64,000 nt of DNA from Globisporangium splendens (taxonomy: Eukaryota; Oomycota; Peronosporomycetes; Pythiales; Pythiaceae). Under the pieces are notes generated by a model. The model had not been told where the DNA came from, did not search any database, and was given only the letters and a program-made list of their open reading frames with translations. The DNA is taken from positions 1-64,000 of the forward strand of contig VFIW01000167.1 of the NCBI GenBank assembly GCA_006386115.1. Reading direction: 5' to 3'. The translations under genes and the position numbers were made by a program. Positions 41,761 through 52,199 of this stretch are shown one piece after another (the first letter of the stretch is position 1; every line of letters begins with the position of its first letter).

Positions 41761-42830
41761 GTGGGTGCTTCCATAACAAACTCCTTGGTTGCGCCAAGGT
41801 CAGCTCCATCGCCCACACTGCACTTCGCTCCAGTGCGGGGTCTACCACCCCAGCGACGTCATCGCCATTTTCAGCACTAGTCTCATCGACTCAAAAGCTC
41901 AACGTCTGCGACACCAACGGCCGCCACTGTGCTTGCGTTTGTGGGTCGCTCAACTTGGGCAAGATTGCACTACTTGCTGTATACTCTCCCCTCCTAGATC
42001 TGCCCGAGTCTGGTTGAAGTTGAGCTCCAGAGCACCACATTTGTCCGTCTGATGAAAAATACTGGGTGCTTGGAGGATTTCCTCCGCTATGTCCACCTGC
42101 GCGCTGTGTCGCAAATACCGTACGTACCATCCCTGTTGCAACACGTTCCAATGCCACGCCAATGGAGGAACTTTGGCAACACACAAGCAAGTCCAGATTC
42201 CTCGTCCCATTTTGCACCACCCAATTGTGTGTGACACGCCAAAAGCGAATCTTGGTCAGTGGCTAGTGGCACAACTGTGAGCGGACTTGCCACCAGCAGC
42301 TCCGATATAAAGTGCCGCGTTCGTCCCCACCTGCGACATCCCTGAACGCATCGTTCCACTCTCTTATCTCAGTGCATTCGATATTTTGGGGTTACAATCC
42401 TGCACCAAAAAGTGTGTGCAGCACAGTTGCCGCCGCTAAAAAAAGGCTGCAACCAATCGCGCAGACAGTAAAAATAGACTGGCTGCTTCTTCGCTTCTCA
42501 TTGGCTCGAATGCCGATCTCACGCTTGCCCATTGGCGAAAAAGAAAGGATCCAGCGCGGCATATCGCAGCTTCTTTCCCTGGAGGGGTGCGTGGTCTGGA
42601 GCGCGCGGCTTCAAGTCCATTAAAGGTCCGCCCCCCATCTTCCTCAGCTCTAAGCGCCTCTATACATTGAGCGCCGCGCGCACTGACGTCTCGGTGAATC
42701 AGCGCAAGATTCGTTCTTCTTCGGCTGTGCGTACCCTGCACCCCTTACGTCCGTCCATCGCTCCGTTTTCCGCAGAAGAGAGACAGCGAGTCCGCTCACC
42801 CGATCCGCAGAAGGAAATCTGGCCGCTCAC
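41761..42830. other. Intergenic with a CCAAT cluster
   Basis: No recognised gene. CCAAT at 42453-42457 and reverse CCAAT (ATTGG) at 42500-42504 and 42531-42535 lie 300-380 nt upstream of the PPIP5K start, a plausible promoter module. Confidence 0.5.
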
Positions 42831-45800
42831 ATGCAGGCATCGCTCATGGCGCCGACGGCCATGACGAGTCCGCGCCATTTGGACGACCCGGTCACGGCCA
42901 TGAAGAAGTACGTCGTGGGCGTGTGCGCCATGCAGAAGAAGACACGCTCCAAGCCCATGCAGGAGATCCTGCGCCGTCTCGGCAAGAAGAAGCAGTTCGA
43001 CCTGTACGTGTTTGACGACGACACGATCCTGCACAAACCGGTGGAGGAGTGGCCCGTGTGCGACGCGCTCATCAGCTTCTACTCGACGGGCTTCCCGCTG
43101 CAGAAGGCCGAGCAGTACGTGAAGCTCACGCACCCCGTGCTCGTGAACGATCTCAACATGCAGCACGTGCTCTTTGACCGCCGCAAGGTGTACGCACTGC
43201 TCACGCGCCACGGCATCTCGGTGCCGCGCCACGCGATCGTGAACCGCGACGTGGGTGGCAAAGAAGACGAGATCGAAGAAGCCGACAACTACGTCATCGT
43301 CAACGGCGTCAAGATCAATAAACCGTTTGTGGAGAAACCCGCCGACGCCGAAGACCATAATGTGTACATTTACTACCCGACGAGCGCTGGTGGCGGCAGC
43401 AAGCGCTTGTTCCGCAAAGTAGGCGACCGATCGAGCGAATTCTACCCGGACGTGAACAAGATCCGCCGCGATGGCTCGTACATTTACGAAGAGTTCCTCA
43501 ACACGCAGGGCACGGACGTGAAGGTGTACACAGTGGGCTCAAGCTACGGTCATGCGGAAGCGCGAAAGTCGCCCGTGCTCGATGGTCGCGTGCTGCGTGA
43601 CTCGGCGGGGAAGGAAGTGAGGTACCCAGTGATCCTGAACTCGGCTGAGAAGGAAATGGCGCGCAAAGTGTGTCTCGCGTTCCACCAGACCGTGTGCGGC
43701 TTTGACTTGCTTCGCGTGCGCGGCAGTTCGTACGTCTGCGACGTCAACGGATGGAGTTTTGTGAAAAATTCGAAGAAGTACTACGACGATTGCGGTCTGA
43801 TCCTGCACAACTACCTCGTGTCGGCTTTGCGCTCGCGGTACTTTCGCCAGCGACGATCGAGCTCAGGCTGCGTGAGTCCGTCCACTCAGATGTGTCCGCA
43901 GTACGCGACCGAGCCCACGATGGTGAACCCCAACTATCACGAGTTCAATGGGACGCGCCAAAGCTCTGGCTCAGATGCCTCGGAGTCGAGTGTGAGCAGC
44001 GCCACGAGTGCTCATACCGTGGAAGAAGAGAAGAAAGAGGAGTTGCGATGTGTGATCGCAGTTGTGCGTCATGGAGATCGGACGCCCAAGCAGAAGCTGA
44101 AAACCGTCGTGTGGGAGAACGATCTCGTCGCGTTCTACGAGACTCGGCGTCCAAAGGAAAAGCTTGAAGAAGTGAAGGTGAAAGCCGTCGCCGATCTGCA
44201 GGAACTCTTGAACCTTGTGCGCAGTCTGATCAAGGCGTACGCACCTGGTGTGGGCTCCAAGGAGACCGTCTGGGAGGTCGAAGGCGGCGACAGCTTTGAG
44301 AAGTTGCTGCAAATGAAGCGCGTGCTCGAGCGGTGGAAATTTGCAGGCATCAACCGTAAAGTGCAATTCAAACCTCGTAAGCAAAATGGAGATCGAACGG
44401 AGATTCTGATGATCCTGAAGTGGGGAGGTGACTTGACGGAAACAGGCAAACGACAGGGCGAAGAACTCGGGAAAGCGTTCCGCAACAAGTTGTACCCTGT
44501 CGAAGAAGGTGGGCTTTTGCGTTTGCACTCGACGTTTCGCCACGACCTGAAGATCTTCACGTCCGATGAAGGTCGCGTCCAAATGACGGCTGCAGCATTC
44601 GCCAAGGGTTTCTTAGAACTCGAAGGCGATTTGACACCCATTCTAGTGAGTCTCGTGACCACGTTGGGCAAAGGTACGAATCGCGTGGCATTGGAGTGGA
44701 TGAATTCGTTACAACGCAGTCACTGATGACTTTGTTCTCGTTGTTTGGTGTGGCAGATGCGAATAAAATGTTGGATCATTCCGGACAGGCAGACGCCAAC
44801 GAAGAGATTCAGCGAACGAAGGAAAAATTGAAAAGCTTGCTGCTGCGTGACTACTCATCAGTCGAAGAGCTTGCTGCTGCCGTTGCACCATTGAACACGC
44901 AGTCCATTTTGAAAGCGCTCGAGACGATCAAGAACCCGATGGAGTCGTTCAGTCGCCTCCACGAGCTGATTCGGAAGTTGAAGAGCGAGATTCAAGAGTA
45001 CGCGCAAGAAAAAAGTACGACGACGTGCTGGACCTATTTCTTTTTGTGCCATTTCCGCCAGCAAACGTCGTACTAAATGGGCTTCGATTCTTGCGTGATT
45101 TGTGATTTGCAGATGCAGATGAAAAGACGCCACTGTACATGGGCGAGACGTTCTCACTGATGTTTGAACGCTGGGACAAGCTCTACCGCGATTTTTACTC
45201 GGCCAAGACGGGAAAGTACGACCTGAGCAAGATCCCGGACGTCTTTGACTGCATCAAATACGACCTGATCCACAACTCGCACGTGCAGTTGCGCTCGGGC
45301 AAAGAGCTCTTTATGCTCGCCGAAGCGTTTGCGAGTTGCTATGTTCCTCAAGAATATGGCATGGAGATCGCCGAGAAGCAATCGATCGGTATTCGCGTGT
45401 CCCAAGCACTTTGTGCCAAGATTCGCGCCGATATCGTCGCGGTGATGTCGAGCTCTGCATCTGGGGAGCAGACCACGACGAGCAACAGTTTGTACGGCGG
45501 TTACCAGCCGTATCCAGCGGCAGGAGAAGACAGCGGCGATATCTTGGATCAGAACGTTGAGCACCACGGCTACCGTCTGGATCCTTCCTACGCGAAAGAG
45601 TTGCGCATCAAGAGTCCAGCGACACAAGTGCGCACGCGGCTGTACTTCACGAGCGAGAGCCACATGCACACGCTGCTGAATGTGCTGCGCTTCCAGTGCC
45701 CCGCCTGGCGTGCCCGCCACCAGGAGAGCGGCGAAGACGGCGCGTGCGATATCTCGCTCGAGGAAGAGAAATACAGCAACCAGATTCTCAAGATGATGGG

Positions 45801-46191
45801 CATCAGCGTGAACGAGTGCATGCCGCAGCGCAAGTACGTCTTCAGCGAATCGAAGATGATCTCGGACAGAGGAAGCCGAGCATTGGACGAGATCAAGGAG
45901 CTGAATTACCTTGCGCACGTCGTGATCCGCGTGTTTGAGATGCCGTCGCTGGAAGAAGACAGCGAGGACCGGTTCCGTGTCGAGATCTCGTTCTCGCCCG
46001 GCGTGACCCACGATATCCACGAAATGTCGGAGGACGGCGAGATCGTCCCGCGCGTCGAGGAAGCGATTTACCTCACGAAGAACATGACGGGCGTGATGTT
46101 CGAGGACATGCTCGCAGCGTGCGTGTCGTCGGTGCAGGGCCACGCCGACTTAGCGCGAACGTCAATCAGCGAAGAGCAAGTGCGATTCTAA
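42831..46191 (+). CDS. PPIP5K: PPIP5K/VIP1 diphosphoinositol-pentakisphosphate kinase
   Basis: Three exons, 42831-44645, 44789-45014 and 45113-46191, about 1039 residues. The N-terminal ATP-grasp kinase domain opens KKYVVGVCAMQKKTRSKPMQEIL and contains FVEKPADAEDHNVYIYYP, SYIYEEF and CDVNGWSFVK. After a Ser-rich linker comes the histidine acid phosphatase domain with VVRHGDRTPKQK, RLHSTFRHDLKIFTSDEGRVQMTAAAFAKG, MGETFSLMFERWDKLYRDFY and FTSESHMHTLLNVLRF. Family knowledge: it makes 1-diphosphorylated inositol pyrophosphates (1-InsP7/InsP8), and the phosphatase domain opposes this; the pathway governs phosphate sensing. Length and both domains match the family. The last acceptor could be 45113 or 45119. 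Confidence 0.95.
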
Positions 46192-46385
46192 AGACCCACT
46201 GCATTTCGTGAACCACATGCACCACGAAGGCGATCTCGCTCCACACTCAATAGTACGCAAACAAACGAACAAAGAACACCACAAAAATAACCAAAACGAT
46301 CAATACACGCAATGGCGCGGTTTTCTATTTACCACATACGCACACGGCAAGCTGGGTCTTCGTTGTTGCTGCTTTGCCTTGCTTT

Positions 46386-46709
46386 TTACTCCTGGCCGAC
46401 CCATTCCGTGAACTTTTGCGCGTGGTACGCGGCGGAGACCGCGCCGAGCGACGAGATGGCGATCGGGAGCGGCTTGCGGGACTTGATCGCGCGTACGCCC
46501 ATGGCGGACATGGTGATCGTGGACGCGAAGAGCGCGACGCCGTGGCCCTGCGTCATGCTGCCGCTCTGCAGCAAGTACCCGGCGAGACCGAAGCCCGCGC
46601 CGAGCGTGACGCCCGCCACGAGCGACGGAACGGACTTGGTCTTGGCGTAGCCGAAGATGCCGCCGGCGCCCAGGAGCGCAGCCATCGTGTACGCCGGGTG
46701 GTGGGACAT
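46386..46709 (-). CDS. TMEM14-family membrane protein
   Basis: 107 residues, MSHHPAYTMAALLGAGGIFGYAKTKSVPSLVAGVTLGAGFGL, a typical TMEM14/UPF0136 start (four short hydrophobic helices, GYxKxxSxPSLxAG motif). Family knowledge: small inner-membrane proteins of mitochondria or plastid envelopes; animal TMEM14C moves porphyrin intermediates and plant FAX proteins export fatty acids. The substrate here is unknown. It is convergent with PPIP5K, and a related gene lies 500 nt upstream on the same strand. Confidence 0.88.
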   Translation of the reverse strand: MSHHPAYTMAALLGAGGIFGYAKTKSVPSLVAGVTLGAGFGLAGYLLQSGSMTQGHGVALFASTITMSAMGVRAIKSRKPLPIAISSLGAVSAAYHAQKFTEWVGQE

Positions 46710-46724
46710 GGTTGAGCTGGTCGA

Positions 46725-46746
46725 CTGGACAAAGGGGAATGAGCGG
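46725..46746 (-). promoter_or_regulatory. Oomycete-type initiator of the TMEM14 gene
   Basis: The minus strand reads CCGCTCATTCCCCTTTGTCC about 20-35 nt upstream of the ATG, fitting the oomycete Inr (TCATTC) plus flanking promoter region pattern. Confidence 0.6.
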
Positions 46747-47208
46747 AGGAAGGCGTGCTTGGCTTCGCGTGTCTTTCACGAAAATGAGGAATTTTGATGT
46801 GGATGAAGACGAAGGACCCTAATTTGAGTTCTTGACATTTCCGACAAGTCGTTGGGTCATAAACATTGTCGAATTACTGTCAGCAACTCTGCAGTGCTTA
46901 TGACCCATCATCAGCAATTTGCTGATGATCCAGTTCAGACATGAGGAGGGATGACGTGGCGCGGACAAGATGGCGTTTACCTGCTTATAATTGTTATAGA
47001 ATGTCTGAAGAGTGCAAAAGAGTTGGCGTTGGCGAAATACTGCACACAATATTTACTTACTTTATATGCACACATGGAAATCCGCTCGTGATAAGCTGTT
47101 TTAGTTCCATCAATCGATAACCACATCATCGTCCAACCTCGACGTTGTTCGTTCTCTCATCTCTTTTTTAATTCCCATTACAGCGCGACATATCCACCAC
47201 CCAGAACT
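46747..47208. other. Intergenic between TMEM14 paralogues
   Basis: No gene seen. AT-rich, with a partial inverted repeat CAGCAATTTGCTGATG near 46912. Confidence 0.4.
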
Positions 47209-47625
47209 TTACACTGACACAACGCCATCGTCGCTCTCTCCCCGTCCGTTCTTCGCGCTGAGAGGAGCAGCTCCAGGAGTGTAACGCAGTCGTCGTGGCG
47301 GGTGCACAAGCTGCTGCAAGTGATACCCCATGGAGACCGCGCCGGCAGTCGCGATCAGCGCTGGAGCCTTGAACCCCGTGAGCAGCGCGCGCTTGCCCAT
47401 GACCCCCGTGATGATCCCGGACATCCCCATGGATGTCGAGTGCGCGAACGTGTGGTCGTTGATGACGTCCGTGAGCACGAGCATGCCTGCGCCGAGGAAC
47501 ACGATCCCGAGTGCCGTGCCGCCCACGAGCGACGGCAGATGGCGCTTCGCCACATACCCGGCGCCGCCCGCGAGACTCACGAGGACTGCGTACGAGAACG
47601 CCGGATGGTTGGTCCGCGACGGCAT
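47209..47625 (-). CDS. Second TMEM14-family protein with extended tail
   Basis: 138 residues from MPSRTNHPAFSYAVLVSLAGGAGYVAKRHLPSLVGG; the start was chosen by alignment to the neighbouring TMEM14 gene, though the frame is open further upstream. Four hydrophobic helices, then a hydrophilic tail YHLQQLVHPPRRLRYTPGAAPLSAKNGRGESDDGVVSV that the neighbour lacks. Tandem position and shared motif suggest duplication, though the sequences have diverged considerably. Same likely role class: a small membrane carrier of mitochondria. Confidence 0.82.
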   Translation of the reverse strand: MPSRTNHPAFSYAVLVSLAGGAGYVAKRHLPSLVGGTALGIVFLGAGMLVLTDVINDHTFAHSTSMGMSGIITGVMGKRALLTGFKAPALIATAGAVSMGYHLQQLVHPPRRLRYTPGAAPLSAKNGRGESDDGVVSV

Positions 47626-47992
47626 GACAGAGCTGTGAGACTGGCTGGTCAAGGTGAGGACTGAGGGCTCTCTCTGAAGGTGATGGCGGTGAGTGCGCGT
47701 CGTCTGCGTGAAGGCGCCTGTGCTCTGCTGTTGCTTCTTCACCGAGTGCAAGTGAAGACTTGTCGGAGCTGTTCGTCCTTTTTGGGCCACGTTGTCCGGA
47801 TACGGGATCCGAGCCAATTTTTCGTGGGCCAGTGAGTGAGTGTAAAGGGTCCGACTCAGATGTCACATCAACAATAGCGCTGTTTGCTCACGTCGCGTGC
47901 GTCACTCAATGTGTGCACCCTTCTCGAAACGTCACAGCCACACATCTTTTTACTTTTATAGCTTGGTCTTTATATGAAAAGCAAAAATGCGC

Positions 47993-50900
47993 TCACTTGC
48001 TGCGCATGATGTGGCGCAGCTCGACGCCGAGGATCTCGGTGACCTTCAGCTGCATCTTGGCCATCGCGCGGCACGAGCACACTTCCTCGACCTCGGGCAG
48101 GAACCGACAGCACGTGGCCGCGAGATCGAAGTGCGCAAACGCTTCCTGCGTGCGGCCCTGCGCGAACAGCACTTGCGCAATGTCCAGATGCGCCGAGCTG
48201 CAGCGTGGATCGATCTCGAGGGCCTGCTCAAAGTGCGCGATCGCGCGCATCGGGTCGTTCGTGCCCACGTACACCCGACCAGCATTCAAAAATGGGAGTG
48301 GACACTCGGGGGAAAGCTCCAGAGCCTGCAAAAAGTGCTTCATTGCGTCGCGGTAGTTGCCCTGGTCAGCCAGTACTTCGCCTTGGAAAAGATGCACTTC
48401 GGGGGACTGCGGGAACGCTTTCACTGCTTCCTCAAAGACGTCGTTCGCCTGGTAAATCGATCCACTCTTGTACAGTGCCATGCCATACGACACATGCGTC
48501 ACTGCAAGTGCTTCCGAGCGTGACATCGACCTTCGAAGGCATTGCACAGCCTTGTAGTAGTTGCCGTCCAGAAGTTCCATCTGACCCATGTGCAAGTGCA
48601 CATCAGCGTCGTTCGGATCGAGTTCCATGGCTTCGTCGAAACACAGTGTCGCGGCCTCGATTTCGCCAAGCTCCGAGAGAAACCCGCCCTTTTTCACGAG
48701 CGAGTTCACGAGACCGGGTTTTAATTCGAGACTCTTCGAGATTGCATCCACGGCAGCGTTCACATCACCAGCAACGTACAAGAATGAGGCGTGGAGATTC
48801 AATGCTAGCGCACGCAAATCATCGTCCAGCTCCATCTCCAGCACAGCGCGGACATCGTTTTGTGCTTCCTTATAGTTTCTGGTTCGTTTGTGATGAATTG
48901 CACGGTACAGCAGCGTCTCGGCGTCTAACTCGGTGGCTGGAATCGCGTTTTTCTTCTCGATGTCAAATGGGACCTTCGCGCCATTGTCCGCATCGTGCTC
49001 GAACGAATCGAAGTAGCTCTGGACAAGCCATGGAGATGGAAGTTCGCGCACCATCTTCATCTTGTTGAACACGTCCTTGGCGACATTGCGGCCGACGAGG
49101 CGCGAGACGCGGTCGATCGCTTCGGCATGCTCAGGCGACCGTGACCCATCGAGAATGAACGAGGTGACAAAATGCTGCATGGCCTCTTCTGGACGGGACT
49201 CCTTCTCTTCGATCGCTCCCAGGCACGTGTACGCACCGCTGCTGAACGGGTCCAGTCTTAACGCGATCTCAGCTTCAGCGCGAGCCATATCCAGTTGCTT
49301 GAGCTGGATAAAGCAGTTCGCGCGGCCGACTATGGCTTTCTCCAGATCTTTGTGGAAAAGTGGAAGATGTTCGAACGCCTTCGAGTACGCTGCAAGAGCG
49401 ACTTGATGCCGACCAGACCGGAACTTTCGGTTTCCTTCTTCAACAGCATTTCGCACAGCCGTCAGATTGCTTGCATACTCGTCGTCACCCTTTGGTATGG
49501 ACCGCGTGAGGACATGTTTCACGACATACAGTGATTGCTCGGCAGCTTGAGCGATCTCCTCCACGGTCGATTTGCTCTCAGGTTTCATCGTATCGCAAAG
49601 TGCTTGGAACTCCAGCTGACTCAGCGGTTCGTCTCCTACCACTTCCCAAGTTGCTTCAGCGACAGCTTGAACGAACGATTTGATCTGCAATGTACTGAGT
49701 TTCTTGTGGTTTGCTGCAGGTTCTTGCGGGATAAATCCCAGTGAGTAGACAACAGCTGGATACATACACTGCCAACCAGCAGCAGACAGCTTGCGCTGAG
49801 ATTCTTCGTCGTATGTGTCATCCTCGCTGTCGCCTGCTTCAAAGGCCCACGGAGCGCGTTTCCGCACCGCAGTCTCCAGTTTCTCTTTCAGTCTAGTTGC
49901 AATCTCCAAAACGTGCTCTTCTTGCACATCAGGAACTTCAATCACTCGAGGAACGTCGTAGAGACTTTCCCAAAGCTCGTTGATCGCTTTCACACGCGCC
50001 GAGCAGTCTTTGTCGTGCTTCTCCTCGACCCACTTGTGCACACTCATCGCCATCGCGCCTTCATTCAGACCCTTGAGCGAGTACACCAGATCCGAGCACA
50101 CTTCAATCACATCCTGGAATAGAGATCCGAATTGGGTCTTCACCTCGGACAGCGAGAGCGTGTCATGCAGTGCCGCGGGGAACCCGTATGGCACCAGCAC
50201 GAACGAGACCACACGGAAAATCACATGCGATGCATCCAAAAACACCTTCTTCGTAATCGGACTCGGCATGTCGAAAAACCGCTTCCCATCTTTCACCCAC
50301 ACGGTCTCTTCTTCGGCAGATGGCTGCACTGTATCTTCCTCATCCTCGTCGCTTTCGCTTTGCGTATCCTCGTCTTCGTCTTTTCCGCTGATACGCTTCG
50401 CGTACGCGTCGTCCACCTCTTTCGCAGCAGCTTCACCGATTCCTTCGATTGCTTCACTCAGAGGCGATAAATCGAACGCTCCCGTGTCATCTGCGTGCAC
50501 CAGTTGATGGTGCTGAAAGATCCCGGATGTGAATTCGGTGGGCAACATCGCAACGAGCTCATCCGTAAGTGCCGAGAGACAAAGCGACACCGTGTCGTGA
50601 CCACAGAGAAACAGGCACGTGGCGATCAACGCTGCTTCACTTGCATCAGACGAAAGCACGGCGACAGGGGTCTCCAAATCGATACCAGCATCCTTTACGA
50701 CAACGTCATGGAGCTCTTCCACACAGAGAAGCGTAGTGTCGTCCAGACCAAACACCGACTGAAACGGCACGTTCCATGCGCCGTCCAGATGACCAGCGAC
50801 TTGCTCCGACGCATCCAACCCTAAGAAAGCGTCCAGCGCTCTGCAATCAACGATCTGCACTTTCTTCTCCAGCACGTCGCTGGTCAACGCGTCTTCTGCA

Positions 50901-51340
50901 ACCACACACAGCGAATCGGTCATTTCGAGCCGATTCTTCTCGCAACCAAGCGCTTCATGGAGAGCCAACCACGATCCCGAGTCCACATCGTTCAACTGTG
51001 CAAGCAAGCATGGGTTAGCTATTCCGGTGTCCATCATGACAAACGCACTCATGTATGCATGTGAACAGTCATATCAGCTTACCGATATGGAAACTGGCTC
51101 ATTTGGCACTGCAGCAGCGTTGTTCAGCGTCCAATGCAATAGGCACGCGACTGCGAGCTGCTGCTTCTTGTCCGCGAAGCCCGTGACACTGATCGTCGCG
51201 GTGGACGCGGTCGCATCCACTGGCGCCCCTCGCGACACCTGCAGCTTGTGCGGCAGCAGCAGCTTCACGATGGCGTCATTGCTGTCATGGAGTCTCGAGG
51301 AGAGGAGTCGCACGCTCAGTTGCTGCGCCGCCATCCCCAT
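47993..51340 (-). CDS. Rhodanese-like plus Tom70-like TPR protein
   Basis: Two exons, 51340-51083 and 50995-47993, joined by an 87-nt intron (gtaagc...cacag); about 1086 residues. An internal ATG at 51052 gives a shorter 1019-residue alternative. Order: N-terminal MGMAAQQLSVRLLSS segment; a rhodanese-like fold (VQIVDCRALDAF, VAGHLDGAWNVPF, PVAVLSSDASEAALIATCLFLCGHDTVSL) in which the active-site cysteine position reads LSSDAS, so probably inactive; an acidic linker; a middle region without known domain (VPYGFPAALHDTLSLSEVKTQFGSLF); and C-terminal TPRs beginning AVEEGNRKFRSGRHQVALAAYSKAF that resemble Tom70 (ASFLYVAGDVNAAVDAISKSLELKPG, EEAVKAFPQSPEVHLFQGEVLADQGNYRDAMKHFLQAL). No N-terminal membrane anchor, unlike Tom70. 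Role uncertain. Confidence 0.8.
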
Positions 51341-51539
51341 GCTTTCTGCTCTTCCTCTCTTCGTTGTGTGTGATGTCCTGTGCCCAATGGAAAGTGGACG
51401 TCATTCTGGGTTGCGCTTGGGGGAATATGGTGGATGAGGGCTAGGTCCAGCCGGCGGACGGGCGGACGGCGTCCACTATTGCGTTTGTGCGTTTGCGTGT
51501 GATTCCTTTTCCCCCATACGAAAAAGGAAGGAAGCCAAG

Positions 51540-52037
51540 ATGATCTACTCGCTCTACATCTACACGCGCAATGGGTCGTGTCTGTACCAGGAGAAATGGA
51601 ACACGAGCGCCACGAAGTCCATGACCTACTCGGATCCGGATGAAGAGCGGCGGTTGCTCTTCGGACTGCTGTTCTCCCTGAAGGAGTTCGTGTTCAAGCT
51701 CGCGCCGACGACGTCGAACGGTGGCGATGGATTCATGGCTAATGGCGGTGGCGCTGATCAACTGCTTGCACCGCAGATGGAAGGCATGCAGCGATACCAG
51801 ACGAACGCGTACACGTGCCATCAGTATGAAACACCGAGTGGCTTGCGCTTTATCTTGATGACGGACAACCAAGCCGGAGATCTTAGCGCCGTGTTGAAGC
51901 ACATCTACGCGCACATCTATGTGGAGTACGTGGTGAATAACCCGTTGAGTGATATCAAGAGCGCCAAGCAGATCACAAGTCAGCTCTTCAAGATGCAGCT
52001 CAAGCATTACATTGAAGGATTACCGTGTTTCCGGTGA
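51540..52037 (+). CDS. TRAPPC1: TRAPP complex subunit TRAPPC1/BET5
   Basis: 165 residues, MIYSLYIYTRNGSCLYQEKW ... ERRLLFGLLFSLKEFVFKLAP ... YQTNAYTCHQYETPSGLRFILMTD ... LKHIYAHIYVEYVVNNPL, the sybindin/longin pattern and length of Bet5. Family knowledge: a core subunit of the TRAPP complex, a guanine nucleotide exchange factor for Ypt1/Rab1 in ER-Golgi traffic. No intron. It is divergent from the TPR gene with 199 nt between starts, so a shared promoter is likely. Confidence 0.93.
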   Translation: MIYSLYIYTRNGSCLYQEKWNTSATKSMTYSDPDEERRLLFGLLFSLKEFVFKLAPTTSNGGDGFMANGGGADQLLAPQMEGMQRYQTNAYTCHQYETPSGLRFILMTDNQAGDLSAVLKHIYAHIYVEYVVNNPLSDIKSAKQITSQLFKMQLKHYIEGLPCFR

Positions 52038-52199
52038 TCTTGTAGCAGTTTATTGCGAGTACAAAGTTGGTTCATCATGGATCTATGCTGGAATCTGGAT
52101 GCAAAGCTGGAGTTCGAGGGGTTCGTGTTTATAGTAGATGCGGTGTTTTGTGTTCTCTCGTGTTGTATGCACAAACCGTGGCGTTTTCGCTGTCGAATG

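Noticed and set aside
45154..46143. 329-codon minus frame opposite PPIP5K
   Set aside because: His/Arg-rich shadow of the phosphatase domain.
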